Positions 10,737 to 18,471 of a stretch of DNA of 54,669 nt are shown here, in pieces. The DNA comes from Methanobacteriota archaeon (GTDB lineage Archaea; Thermoplasmatota; DTKX01; VGTL01). The position numbers were made by a program, and so were the translations under genes. The notes under the pieces are model-generated. The model made no database searches. It was not told the DNA's origin and saw only the letters and a list, made by a program, of their open reading frames with translations. The stretch's first letter is position 1. Every line of letters starts with the position of its first letter. The DNA lies in assembly GCA_016874675.1 (NCBI GenBank), contig VGTL01000010.1, positions 1-54,669 of the forward strand. Direction: 5' to 3'.

Positions 10737-11624
10737 CTATTTCACCCCCAGCCTGGCCAGGAGGGCCTTCGGCTTGACGTTGTTGAGATTGAGGCCGAGG
10801 TCCTTCTTCGGGTCCATCCCCATCGCCAGCCCGATGACCTGCGGCAGGTACAGCACCGGCAGCTTGTACACCTCGTTGAACGCCTCCTCGATGGTGGCCT
10901 GGTACTCGTCGTACATGATGGAGCAGAAGGGGCAGTGGAGGACCATGGCGTCGGCGCCGACGTCCTTGATGTCCCGAAGCTTCGAGTTCACCACCTTGGT
11001 GGCGGTCTTCTCCTCGATGGCGAGGATGTCGCCGCCGCAGCAGCGCTCCATGTTCAGGTACCGGACGGGCGTCGCCCCCACGGCCGAGATTATCGTCTCG
11101 AGGCTCCGGGGGCGCTTGGCGCTGTCAAAGCCGTCGAATAGGTAGGCCGGCCGCTCGTAGTGGCAGCCGTGGTGCGGGGCCAGGCGGATGCCGGTGAGCG
11201 GGCGCGTGACCCTCTTGCTTATGGCCTCGGGGCCGATCCACTCGTAGAGGACCCGCGTGAAGTGCGTCACCTTGACCTTGCCCCGGTACTCGGGCGCGCC
11301 GCTCTCCCGCAGAATCCTGTTGATGTGGTTTCGCTCCTTCTCGTTGCCGGCCAGGACCTTGCTGGCCTTCGTGAGGGCCCCGGTGCAGGCCGAGCAGAGG
11401 GTGATGACGTCCAATCCCCGCTCTTGGGCCTGCACCAGGTTGCGGGCGGCTATGGAAAGCGAGGTGTCGTGGTCGACGTGGCTCATCGGGTAGCCGCAGC
11501 ACCCGAATCCGGGGATGTCTGCGAACCTGATGCCGAATGCCTCGGCCACCTTGCGCGAGGAGACCTCGTAGTTGAGGCCGCGCGTGGCTATCGTGCAGCC
11601 GATGAAGAGGGCGTACTCCTTCAT
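10737..11624 (-). CDS. hdrB: Heterodisulfide reductase subunit B (HdrB)
   Basis: 295-aa HdrB. In methanogens it carries two non-cubane [4Fe-4S] clusters that reduce CoM-S-S-CoB; homologues elsewhere act on other disulfides or unknown acceptors. Both CCG domains are complete: C10, C42-C43, C77/C80 and C154, C195-C196, C231/C234. The start overlaps the stop of hdrC (ATGA), so the two are translationally coupled, as in other hdrCB pairs. No methyl-coenzyme M reductase genes are in the window, so the natural acceptor is unknown. Confidence 0.93.
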   Translation of the reverse strand: MKEYALFIGCTIATRGLNYEVSSRKVAEAFGIRFADIPGFGCCGYPMSHVDHDTSLSIAARNLVQAQERGLDVITLCSACTGALTKASKVLAGNEKERNHINRILRESGAPEYRGKVKVTHFTRVLYEWIGPEAISKRVTRPLTGIRLAPHHGCHYERPAYLFDGFDSAKRPRSLETIISAVGATPVRYLNMERCCGGDILAIEEKTATKVVNSKLRDIKDVGADAMVLHCPFCSIMYDEYQATIEEAFNEVYKLPVLYLPQVIGLAMGMDPKKDLGLNLNNVKPKALLARLGVK

Positions 11625-12364
11625 TTCGAGCCCTCCTTGTCGGCTCCGGGTGCCGGGTGCCGGGTGCCGGGTGCCGGGCCGGGCTCCTTCTTCCCTTCCG
11701 CCCCCTCGCTGCCTTGCTGCCCTGCTGCCCTGCCGCCTTCGTCCGCCTTCTTCTCCGCTGCCCGCTGCCCGCTCTCCGCTGCCCGCTCGTCTATCTTTTC
11801 ATGGACCACTATCTTCTTCGTCGGCTCGGGGTCCTCCTTTATCCCGGGCAGCCCGAGCTTGCCGCGGGCGCGGTTGTCGAACTCGGAGACCTCGATGAGC
11901 CGGCCCCGCTGGCAGAGCAGGCCTATCGCCCCCTTGAAGGCCTTGTGCGTGTGGCCCTCGCGGGAGGCGATGTGCTGGATGGCCTGCAGAATCTGGGTGG
12001 GCTTGACGTCCTGCGGGCAGCGCTCGAAGCAGTTGTAGCAGCCGGAGCACAGCCAGATCCCGGGGCCGGAAAGCACCTGCTTGCGCATGCCCAGGTTGAC
12101 CATGCGGATGATGCGGCGGGGGTCGTAGCGCGCGTCGTGCTCGGCGACCGGGCACATCGCCACGCAGGTGCCGCACTGGAAGCACCGGCGGATGTTCTCC
12201 CCGCCGGCCTCCCGGGCGACCTCCTCCCGGAAGCCGGGGTCCAGCTCGTCGCAGTCGACGACCGGGAAGGCTTCGGGCCCCTCCGCTGCCTGTTGCCCGC
12301 CGCCCGCTGCCTGCTTCCCGTCAGGCTCCTTCCCATCGGCCTTGGTCTCCGCCTCCCCGGCCAT
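11621..12364 (-). CDS. hdrC: Heterodisulfide reductase subunit C (HdrC) with repeat-derived ends
   Basis: 247-aa HdrC carrying two [4Fe-4S] clusters (CFQCGTCVAMCPV and CSGCYNCFERCPQ) that wire HdrB to HdrA. The core spans residues ~35-195. Both termini are longer than typical HdrC and low in complexity: an Ala/Gly/Gln/Lys-rich N-terminus (KQAAGGGQQAAEG) and a C-terminal tail of about 50 residues (ERAAESGQRAAEKK, PGPAPGTRHPAPG) encoded by the same short repeats found in spacers across this window. ATG 12364 follows a GGGGAG site. An earlier in-frame ATG at 12466 lies upstream of the TATA-like element and is unlikely to be used. First gene of the redox operon. Confidence 0.88.
   Translation of the reverse strand: MAGEAETKADGKEPDGKQAAGGGQQAAEGPEAFPVVDCDELDPGFREEVAREAGGENIRRCFQCGTCVAMCPVAEHDARYDPRRIIRMVNLGMRKQVLSGPGIWLCSGCYNCFERCPQDVKPTQILQAIQHIASREGHTHKAFKGAIGLLCQRGRLIEVSEFDNRARGKLGLPGIKEDPEPTKKIVVHEKIDERAAESGQRAAEKKADEGGRAAGQQGSEGAEGKKEPGPAPGTRHPAPGADKEGSK
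11642..11697. repeat. GGGTGCC-type short tandem repeat inside the 3' end of hdrC
   Basis: GGGTGCCGGGTGCC repeated about four times with a 7-nt period. It encodes the PAPGTRHPAPG tail of HdrC. The same unit recurs in the spacers near 40.93 kb and, as complement, near 41.0 and 43.0 kb. Confidence 0.8.
11698..11790. repeat. CTGCCTTG/CTGCCCG-type repeat within hdrC 3' coding region
   Basis: Tandem degenerate units CTGCCTTGCTGCCCTG and CTGCCCGCTGCCCG, matching the right-arm units of the intergenic arrays. They encode the Ala/Gly/Gln-rich tail of HdrC. A shorter stretch at 12284-12322 does the same near its N-terminus. Confidence 0.7.
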
Positions 12365-12441
12365 TCCAGCTCCCCGCTTCAAGGGCCATGGATGGGGTCG
12401 CCTCGACCCCTTTCCGATACCCCGGATTGAGGGTATATTAG

Positions 12442-12449
12442 TATAAATA
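12442..12449 (-). promoter_or_regulatory. TATA box of the hdr operon
   Basis: TATTTATA on the minus strand inside an AT-rich island (12430-12460) of a GC-rich region, about 80 nt upstream of the hdrC start. It would give a leader of about 50 nt. Confidence 0.55.
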
Positions 12450-12519
12450 ATAAGCTTATTGGACAATCGGGCCCAAATCCCTGTCCCACCTCACCCGGCG
12501 TGAGCTGTGCTGGCCCGAA

Positions 12520-14220
12520 TCAACTGCGGCGTCTCCAGGCGGCAGCCAGCGCCGCCGCGAACAGGAATGCCAGGGCGGTCGCCGCCGGTCCGGACCCGGG
12601 CGTGGACTCCTTTTTGACCGTGAAGTTGACGCTCGCCGAGTCGTAGCCGCCCCGGCCGTCGTGGATGGTCAGGCTGACGCGGTGCCTCCCCTCGGAGAAC
12701 TTGCGGCTGATTATCGAGCTGTTGCCCAGAAGCTTGGTGCCCTCGGTCCAGGAGTAGCTGAGGGGGTCGCCGTCGGCGTCGGAGCAGGCGGTGCCGTCCA
12801 GGCGGATGCTGTCCGAGGCCCTGTACTCCTTCCCCTCCGTCGGGCTGGATATATGCGCCACCGGCGGGTGGTTCTCGGGGGGGCCGAACCAGGGGATGTC
12901 CACATTGCCCATGTCCACGCCGAGCTCGGGGTCGTGGACCACCCTCCAGGCTCCCGGGTAGCTCAGGCCGCCCAGGAGCAGCAATCCCGCATAGGTCCCC
13001 CGGTCCGTAGCGATGGAGGCCCGGCGGGCGCCCTGGACCTGGAAGAAGGCCCGCCCCGTGGAGGCGGGGGCGGAGGCGTTCTCGAAAAGGCCCACGTCCG
13101 ATGTCCAGGTGAGCCAGCCGCACCTCTCCCAGTTGTCCTCCAGCCTGAGCTCTCGCTCGGCCGCCTTCCGCGGCATCTCCTTGGCCTCGGGGGGCGCCTC
13201 GCCGGGGCGCAATCCCTCGTCCGCCGCGCTCGCCGTGACCTCCTGGCCGGAATCTTCCTGGTACGAGGCGGTCCCGCCGCCGCCGAGGGTCTTTTGGACG
13301 AATGCGGCGTCCATCCAGGGGGCGGCCGAGGGCGCCGCGGCCCAGGTGAAGCTCGTGCCCGATTCGAGCAGGAGGCGCGGCATCCCGTTCGCCGGGTCGA
13401 AGTCCCAGCCCTCGATGAGATGATCGACCTTGACCCGGGCCGACCAGGTCGTCATGTTGAAGGTCCGGTCGGGCAGCCGGGCGGCTGCCGCCGGCTGCGC
13501 CCCCGCGGCCGGAAGGCTCACGTTGTAGAACGGGACGCCGACGGTGGACGATTTGGAGAACACCCGGATGTGGAACGAGAACCTCAGGAGGTTGAGCCTC
13601 CCGTCGCCCGGCGAGGCGTTGGTCGATGACCGGTTGCCGACCACGATGTAGTCCAGGTCGCTTGCCGAAAGATCGAATGCTATGTCCTTGACGGCGGTCC
13701 CGTTCTCGGTCCTCGTGCTCTCCTCCACCGGCCCCCGGGTCCAATACTGCCGCAGGGAGACGGCCTTGTGGACCGGCTCGGAGGCCAGAAGCTGGTCGCC
13801 GGCGACCGGCGCGTCGGACACCGCCACGCCGCCTATGCCGTCGCCGTTCGAATCGTTGAACTCGATGATCGAGGCGAGCCGGTGGACCAGGAGGGCCCTC
13901 ACGGTGACCGGCCGGGACCGGTTCGTAAGCTTCCCGGCGGCGTCATGGACCTCGGCGCCGGCGATCGTCCTGTTCCAGGAGGCAACCAGCGTGATCGGGC
14001 TCCTCACGGTCTGGTTGCCCGTCCCGAAGACGACGGCCATCCAGGAGTCGCCCGCCGGCGCCCTCGCCATGACATACTCGCCGCCGCCCAGAAAGAGGTG
14101 CGGGAAGCTGCCCTCCTCCCTGACCGCGACATCCTCGCCGCCCGAGCTTTCGGCCCATCCGGCGGTCACTACCAGGGCCACCAGACCGATTACAGCGCAA
14201 TTGCGGAATCGCACGGCCAT
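12520..14220 (-). CDS. Secreted PKD-domain protein with C-terminal membrane anchor
   Basis: 566-aa exported protein of unknown function. It has an N-terminal signal peptide (CAVIGLVALVVTAGWA) and a long extracellular region rich in N-x-S/T sequons. At ~450-537 there is a PKD-like domain (HPPVAHISSPTEGKEY, DADGDPLSYSWTEG, DGRGGYDSASVNFTV). The C-terminus is TPGSGPAATALAFLFAAAL followed by WRRRS, a small hydrophobic anchor resembling the tripartite PGF-CTERM sorting signal but with PGSG in place of PGFG. A TATA-like TTTTTAAT lies about 30 nt upstream (14249-14258), with a GGCGGGGG stretch just before the ATG. Its neighbours are ArlI upstream and the hdr operon downstream; no functional link is evident. 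Confidence 0.75.
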   Translation of the reverse strand: MAVRFRNCAVIGLVALVVTAGWAESSGGEDVAVREEGSFPHLFLGGGEYVMARAPAGDSWMAVVFGTGNQTVRSPITLVASWNRTIAGAEVHDAAGKLTNRSRPVTVRALLVHRLASIIEFNDSNGDGIGGVAVSDAPVAGDQLLASEPVHKAVSLRQYWTRGPVEESTRTENGTAVKDIAFDLSASDLDYIVVGNRSSTNASPGDGRLNLLRFSFHIRVFSKSSTVGVPFYNVSLPAAGAQPAAAARLPDRTFNMTTWSARVKVDHLIEGWDFDPANGMPRLLLESGTSFTWAAAPSAAPWMDAAFVQKTLGGGGTASYQEDSGQEVTASAADEGLRPGEAPPEAKEMPRKAAERELRLEDNWERCGWLTWTSDVGLFENASAPASTGRAFFQVQGARRASIATDRGTYAGLLLLGGLSYPGAWRVVHDPELGVDMGNVDIPWFGPPENHPPVAHISSPTEGKEYRASDSIRLDGTACSDADGDPLSYSWTEGTKLLGNSSIISRKFSEGRHRVSLTIHDGRGGYDSASVNFTVKKESTPGSGPAATALAFLFAAALAAAWRRRS

Positions 14221-14261
14221 CCCCCGCCGGCTGTAAATCCGCCGGTGCGATTAAAAAGCTT

Positions 14262-14316
14262 GCGCCCTGCCCCTTGAGCCTTGCCCAATGCGCCCTGCGC
14301 CCTGCCTTGCGCCCTC
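14262..14316. repeat. TGCGCCC-type short repeat between ArlI and the PKD protein
   Basis: Degenerate TGCGCCCTGCGCCC units fill most of the 100-bp spacer. They belong to the same family as the arrays at 16.07-16.12 and 17.06-17.10 kb. Confidence 0.7.
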
Positions 14317-14320
14317 CATT

Positions 14321-15982
14321 CTACGGCCGCAGCTCCGGCGGCAGCCCCTCCGGCCCGCCGGCGCGGTAGTAGGCGCCCATGACCTTGTTGACCTCGTCGT
14401 AGCCGACGATGTTGCGGTCGACCATGTTCTTGAGTATCTTGGCCCGGGCGCGCAGCTCGTCGTAGATCATCCGCTTGTCCTCGAACTTGAGGCGCGGCGC
14501 GATCTTCTCCTCGAGGATGAAGGAGTTGTTCATTCCCCTGAAGAAGTGCGTGTCGGTGAAGGGGTCCCAGCGGAAGACCGAGCGCGTGAGCACGCCGTCG
14601 AGGTCCTTGGAGTATCGTATTATCTCGTCCACGGAGGTGACCCGCCGGATGAGCCGCCCCCCCTCGTAGAGCGAGGACTGGAAGACCACGGCGTTCAGGT
14701 TGTCCATGAAACGGATGGGGACGTTGATGGGGTCGCCGGTGAAGCGCTGGATGAGCTGCTTGGTCGAGGGGGCGTGGAAAGTGGATATGACCGCGTGGCC
14801 GGTCTGCATCGCCTGGAACATGACGCTGCCCTCGCGGCCGCGGACCTCTCCGACTATGATGTAGTTGGGCCGGGAGCGCAGCGCCGCCCTCACGAGGTCG
14901 AAAAGCTCCACCCGGCCGGCCTCCGGGCCCGCATCGCGCGTTATGAGCCGCTGCCAGACCGGCTGGGGCGCGATGACCTCGGGCGTGTCCTCGGCGGAGT
15001 ACACCTTCTGGTTGTGGTTGATGAACGTGAGTATGGCGTTGAGCGTCGTCGTCTTGCCCGAGGCGGTCTCGCCCGACACGATGACGGACATCCCGTTCTC
15101 GAGGCACAGCCACAGGTAGGCCCCGATCTCCGTGTTGAGCGTGCCGAACTTTATGAGCGCCGTCACGGTGAAGGGCTTCTCGCTGAACTTGCGTATAGTG
15201 AAGCTCGAGCCCTGCTTGCTCACGTCCTCCGAGTAGACGATGTTTATGCGGGAGCCGTCGGGAAGGGCGCCGTCGATGATGGGCTTGGCGTCCGAAACGG
15301 GCTTCCCTATGCGCTCCGACATCGTGCGCAGGAACTCGTCGAGCTCGATGCTCGAGCGGAACGAGACATTGGTCGCCATCATGCCGAATACCTTGTGGAC
15401 TATGTACAACCGTTCGGTCCCGATGGAGTGTATGTCCTCGATGTAGGCGTCGCGGATGATGGGCTCCAGGGGGCCGTGCTCGATGATGTTGCGCACGAGG
15501 AAGTACTTCATCTCCTCGAGCTCGCGGCCGGTGACGTACACCTTCCTGGTCTCGAAACCGGACATCTTCTCCGAAAGCCACCCGCCGACCGCCGACCGGT
15601 CCTGGGTGGTCACCTTGGCCATGAGCCGGTCCAGGGTCTTTTCGAACTGGTCGCGGGTCTCGTGCGCTTTCTCGTACGGCGCCTCCTTGAGGATGCTTTG
15701 GAGGATCTCGTCGTACTTCTCGTGCGTCTCGTCGCTCATCTTGGGCTCGATGGTGATGTAGCGCTTGCCGCTGATGCCCATCTTGAAGACGTGGATGAAC
15801 ATCGGGGGCTTCGTCGGGTAGATGAAATTGAAGTCCTTGAGCTTGGCCATGTCGCTTTGGAGGTGGAGGTAGGGCGACGGCTCCTTGTTCCCCTTCTCGA
15901 CCCAATCGCTCAGGTACTCCTCGAGGTGGGGGTATTCTCTCCTGAACTGCGCGAACTTCTTGAAGCGGTCCTCGATGACCAT
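14321..15982 (-). CDS. Type II/IV secretion-type ATPase, ArlI/FlaI-like
   Basis: 553-aa hexameric ATPase of the archaeal GspE/FlaI family, which powers archaellum rotation and assembly or type IV pilus assembly at the inner face of the membrane. Walker A GETASGKT is at 304-311, Walker B YIIVGEVRG at 374-382, and the His-box region TGHAVISTFHAPS follows. The length matches ArlI. It lies directly downstream of an ArlH-like gene, in archaellum-type order, but no ArlJ membrane platform, archaellin or prepilin peptidase is in the window. A GGAAGG site precedes the ATG, with a TATA-like AAATATTAATA at 16017-16027. Archaellum versus pilus function is unresolved. Confidence 0.88.
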   Translation of the reverse strand: MVIEDRFKKFAQFRREYPHLEEYLSDWVEKGNKEPSPYLHLQSDMAKLKDFNFIYPTKPPMFIHVFKMGISGKRYITIEPKMSDETHEKYDEILQSILKEAPYEKAHETRDQFEKTLDRLMAKVTTQDRSAVGGWLSEKMSGFETRKVYVTGRELEEMKYFLVRNIIEHGPLEPIIRDAYIEDIHSIGTERLYIVHKVFGMMATNVSFRSSIELDEFLRTMSERIGKPVSDAKPIIDGALPDGSRINIVYSEDVSKQGSSFTIRKFSEKPFTVTALIKFGTLNTEIGAYLWLCLENGMSVIVSGETASGKTTTLNAILTFINHNQKVYSAEDTPEVIAPQPVWQRLITRDAGPEAGRVELFDLVRAALRSRPNYIIVGEVRGREGSVMFQAMQTGHAVISTFHAPSTKQLIQRFTGDPINVPIRFMDNLNAVVFQSSLYEGGRLIRRVTSVDEIIRYSKDLDGVLTRSVFRWDPFTDTHFFRGMNNSFILEEKIAPRLKFEDKRMIYDELRARAKILKNMVDRNIVGYDEVNKVMGAYYRAGGPEGLPPELRP

Positions 15983-16071
15983 GTCCTTCCGGCAGGGAGA
16001 ATAAGCCCTTCCATCGTATTAATATTTGCGAACCCCCCGGACTGAAGTCCGGGGTATCTAGCTTTCAGGAC

Positions 16072-16160
16072 CTTGCGCCCCGCGCCTTGCTCCATCCCTT
16101 GCGCCCTGCGCCCTCGTCCCCATGCTACCTTCCTGCCTTTCTGCCTTCCACCCCTGCACC
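16072..16160. repeat. Mixed CCTTGCGCCC / CTGCCTT repeat array
   Basis: Degenerate units CTTGCGCCCTGCGCCC followed by TTCCTGCCTTTCTGCC in the spacer between the ArlH and ArlI genes. It is a pyrimidine-rich right-arm type only, with no left arm here. Confidence 0.7.
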
Positions 16161-16161
16161 C

Positions 16162-16857
16162 TCAGGCAACAGTGGTGATGTCGATGATGAACCCGACCTT
16201 CGGCTCTATGCGGAAGCCCGTGACCTCGACTATGGGCATCATCGACTGGACGTAGCGGTTGACCAGGATGGAGCGCGCCGTCGTGCCCTCTATGATGGTC
16301 GTCTTTATCGTAAGGAAGATGTCGGCGTCCGCCATGAGGGGGGCCGTGACCGCCTGCGGGAGCTCGCCGTCCTCCAGGCACATCACGATGGTCTTGTTCA
16401 TTCCGGCGAGCTTCTTGAAGAACGCCAGGGCGTTGAGGACCCTCTCCTCGTCGATGTCGTTCTTCACGAGGGAGGAGAAGGTGTCGAAGAACACTATGTC
16501 GCGCTCGTAGAGCTGCTTCGAGTTCATCACCCGGCTCAGGAAGTCCTGCCGCGAGATCGCCTTCCCGATGAGCGGGTACACCGGGATGAACAGGAGCTCG
16601 CGGTTGAGAAGGTAGTTCACGACATTGTAGTCCAGGGACTTCATCTGGTCCAGGAAGGCCTTGGTCGTGAACTCCGTCGAGACCATCGTGGCGGAGTGCC
16701 CGTTCTTGAGGAAACCGTAGATGAGCCGCTGGGAAACGGCGCTCTTCCCGGCCCCGTACTTCCCGACGACAAGCACGATGGCCCCCTTGGGAAAACCGCC
16801 CCCGAGGTTGCGGTGGAGGCCGTCCCGCTCCAGCTCGATTTTGTAAAGCTCGGGCAT
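16162..16857 (-). CDS. ArlH/FlaH-like RecA-fold ATPase
   Basis: 231-aa KaiC/RecA-like protein of the ArlH (FlaH) family, which binds ATP and forms a ring with ArlI at the archaellum motor. Walker A GKYGAGKS is at 32-39, the Walker B-like strand is RDIVFFDTF, and the typical opening LGGGFPKGAIVLVVG is present. The pair ArlH-ArlI on one strand (180 bp apart) supports a motor module. TATA-like ATAACATTTAAGT (16883-16895) lies about 30 nt upstream of ATG, consistent with a leaderless or very short-leader transcript. Confidence 0.82.
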   Translation of the reverse strand: MPELYKIELERDGLHRNLGGGFPKGAIVLVVGKYGAGKSAVSQRLIYGFLKNGHSATMVSTEFTTKAFLDQMKSLDYNVVNYLLNRELLFIPVYPLIGKAISRQDFLSRVMNSKQLYERDIVFFDTFSSLVKNDIDEERVLNALAFFKKLAGMNKTIVMCLEDGELPQAVTAPLMADADIFLTIKTTIIEGTTARSILVNRYVQSMMPIVEVTGFRIEPKVGFIIDITTVA

Positions 16858-16900
16858 TACGGGCTTGAATGGGGGCTGATGGACTTAAATGTTATCATGA

Positions 16901-17100
16901 GGCGCAAGGCGCAGGGGTGAAAGGCAGGAAGGCAGGAAGGCAGGAAGGCAGAAAGGCAGCAAGGGAAGGCAGCAAGGCAGTAGGGGGGACGGAACGACCC
17001 AGCGTCCCCTTGCACCCTTGCTGCCCTGCTGCCTTGTTGCCTTGCCCCCCAAGGCCTCAGTCCCTTGCGCCTTGCGCCCTGCGCCCTGCGCCTTCCGCGA
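16901..17100. repeat. Nested palindromic repeat array (array A)
   Basis: Left arm: GGCGCAAGGCGCAGG then GGCAGGAAGG units (to ~16980). Core: GGGGGACGGAACGACCC. Right arm: CCTTGCTGCC units, then CCTTGCGCC units to 17100. The order is mirror-symmetric, so the whole stretch forms a giant imperfect inverted repeat. The right arm overlaps the 3' end of the NAD-kinase-like gene. Confidence 0.85.
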
Positions 17101-18232
17101 CAATCGCCCTGAGCGTCACCTGCCTGAACCCGGTCACCACGAAGAAGCTTTTGCCGTCCAGCTCCCGGTCCAGCTCTTCGTCCCCGGTGTCCACGCGCAG
17201 GACCGGCGTGCGCGAGAGCTTGGAGGGCGTGGCGGTGATGATGATGTTGTCCAGCCCGACCTTCCGTATCACAGCAGGGCTGAGCTGGAGGTTCCCCCTC
17301 CCCAGCACGAACCCCTGGGCGCCTATGGGGCTCAGCACCAGCACCGCCCTCGGGTGGCGCTCCAAAAGCCCAAGCAGCGTCCTCTCGTCCGCGTCCTTGG
17401 CCACCAGCTCCCCGCCGAAGACCGCGTCCACCCCGAGCAGGGTCTTTTCGATGCCGAGGCGCCTCCCGATGGTCTCCAGCGTCGAGCCGGGCCCCAGAAT
17501 CCAGAGCGCGTCGCGCATCGCCCCCAGCTTGTCCAGCATGTGCTCGGCGATGCCCTCCTTGACCTCGTCGTCGCTCTCCGACTCGATCATCAGCTTCCCG
17601 GCCTGGATGTAGTTGGGCTCGTGGGGCGTGCGCGCCTGGCCGAAGAGCCTGACCCTCCACTCGCCCTTCCGGTAAAGCTCCTCGTCCAGGTCCAGTATCT
17701 CGACCAGGGCGTTCCCCAGCCGGCCGTCGAGGAACTCCTGCACTATCTCGCTCACGATGACCGGGTTCAGGCCGAAGACGCCGGAGTGCATCTTCACGCC
17801 CGAGGGGATGCCCAGGATCGGGACGGAGACGCCCACGGTCTCGAATATGTCGCGGGCGGTCCCGTCGCCCCCGCAGAATAGTATCAGGTCGGTCTTGAGG
17901 CCCATCATGACCTCGCAGGCGGCCCGGGTGTCCGCCGGGGAGCTCCTCTCGGGCGGCCGGTAGACCACCTCGAACTCGCCCAGCGACCAGCCGGCGTCGA
18001 CGAGTTCCCTTTCGCCCATCAGGCCGCCGGCGGTCTTCCACCTGAGCAGGAATCTGGCCCCATAGACATCCCGCGCCTCGCGCAGAGCGCGCAGCATGAG
18101 CGTCGCCTTCTCGGGGGCGACGGGCACGGCCCCCCTTTTGATCGCCTCGTCGACGACGCCGTCCGTGCCCTTGAGCCCCACTCGGCCGCCCATGCCGGCG
18201 ACCGGGTTCACGATGAGGCCGACGGTCTTCAC
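17057..18232 (-). CDS. ATP-NAD kinase-like protein (PpnK/AcoX family)
   Basis: 391-aa protein with the NAD-kinase/diacylglycerol-kinase fold. VGLIVNPVAGMGGRVGLKGTDG opens the protein and FCGGDGTARDIFE carries the GGDG nucleotide motif, followed by LGIPSGVKMHSGVF. Family members phosphorylate NAD or occur near acetoin/acyl-CoA genes; the substrate cannot be fixed here. I choose GTG 18232, whose product begins VKTVGLIVNP. The longer in-frame N-terminus reading LPSLAAFLPCC is translation of an intergenic repeat. A TATA-like TTGATAT (18253-18259) fits a leaderless start. The C-terminus EGAGRRAQGARD is encoded by the GGCGCAAGG repeat, so repeat expansion has altered the end of the protein. Confidence 0.8.
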   Translation of the reverse strand: MKTVGLIVNPVAGMGGRVGLKGTDGVVDEAIKRGAVPVAPEKATLMLRALREARDVYGARFLLRWKTAGGLMGERELVDAGWSLGEFEVVYRPPERSSPADTRAACEVMMGLKTDLILFCGGDGTARDIFETVGVSVPILGIPSGVKMHSGVFGLNPVIVSEIVQEFLDGRLGNALVEILDLDEELYRKGEWRVRLFGQARTPHEPNYIQAGKLMIESESDDEVKEGIAEHMLDKLGAMRDALWILGPGSTLETIGRRLGIEKTLLGVDAVFGGELVAKDADERTLLGLLERHPRAVLVLSPIGAQGFVLGRGNLQLSPAVIRKVGLDNIIITATPSKLSRTPVLRVDTGDEELDRELDGKSFFVVTGFRQVTLRAIVAEGAGRRAQGARD

Positions 18233-18286
18233 GGACAGTGAATCGCATGTCGGAATATCAATCTGATGCGGGCTGTGGATAAGGAC

Positions 18287-18465
18287 TGGGGCAGCAAGGC
18301 AGCAGGGCAGAAAGGCAGCAAGGGAAGGCAGCAAGGCAGCAAGGCAGCAAGGCAGGAAGCAAGAAAGGAGACGGCCGTCGTCCCTTGCTGCCTTCCTCCC
18401 TTCCTGCCTTGCTGCCCTCCTGCCTTCCCTTGCTGCCTTTCTGCCTTTCTGCCTTCCTGCCCCCG
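18287..18465. repeat. Palindromic GGCAGCAAGG array (array B)
   Basis: Left arm of GGCAGCAAGG/GGCAGAAAGG units, core GGAGACGGCCGTCGTCCC (itself palindromic), right arm of CCTTGCTGCC/CTTCCTGCC units. Lies between kbl and the NAD-kinase-like gene. Confidence 0.85.
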
Positions 18466-18471
18466 TCCACT

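Noticed and set aside
10-12364. Methanogenic heterodisulfide reductase of a methanogen
   Set aside because: HdrABC are present, but no mcr, mtr or methyltransferase genes are in the window and the complex contains NAD(P)H modules, so methanogenesis is not supported by this sequence.
12365-12466. Upstream ATG extending HdrC by 34 residues
   Set aside because: The extension lies across the TATA box and expected leader, and the downstream ATG has a good ribosome-binding site.
16901-17100. Possible CRISPR array
   Set aside because: Units are about 9-10 bp with no unique spacers of constant length, arms are complementary, and there are no cas genes in the window.
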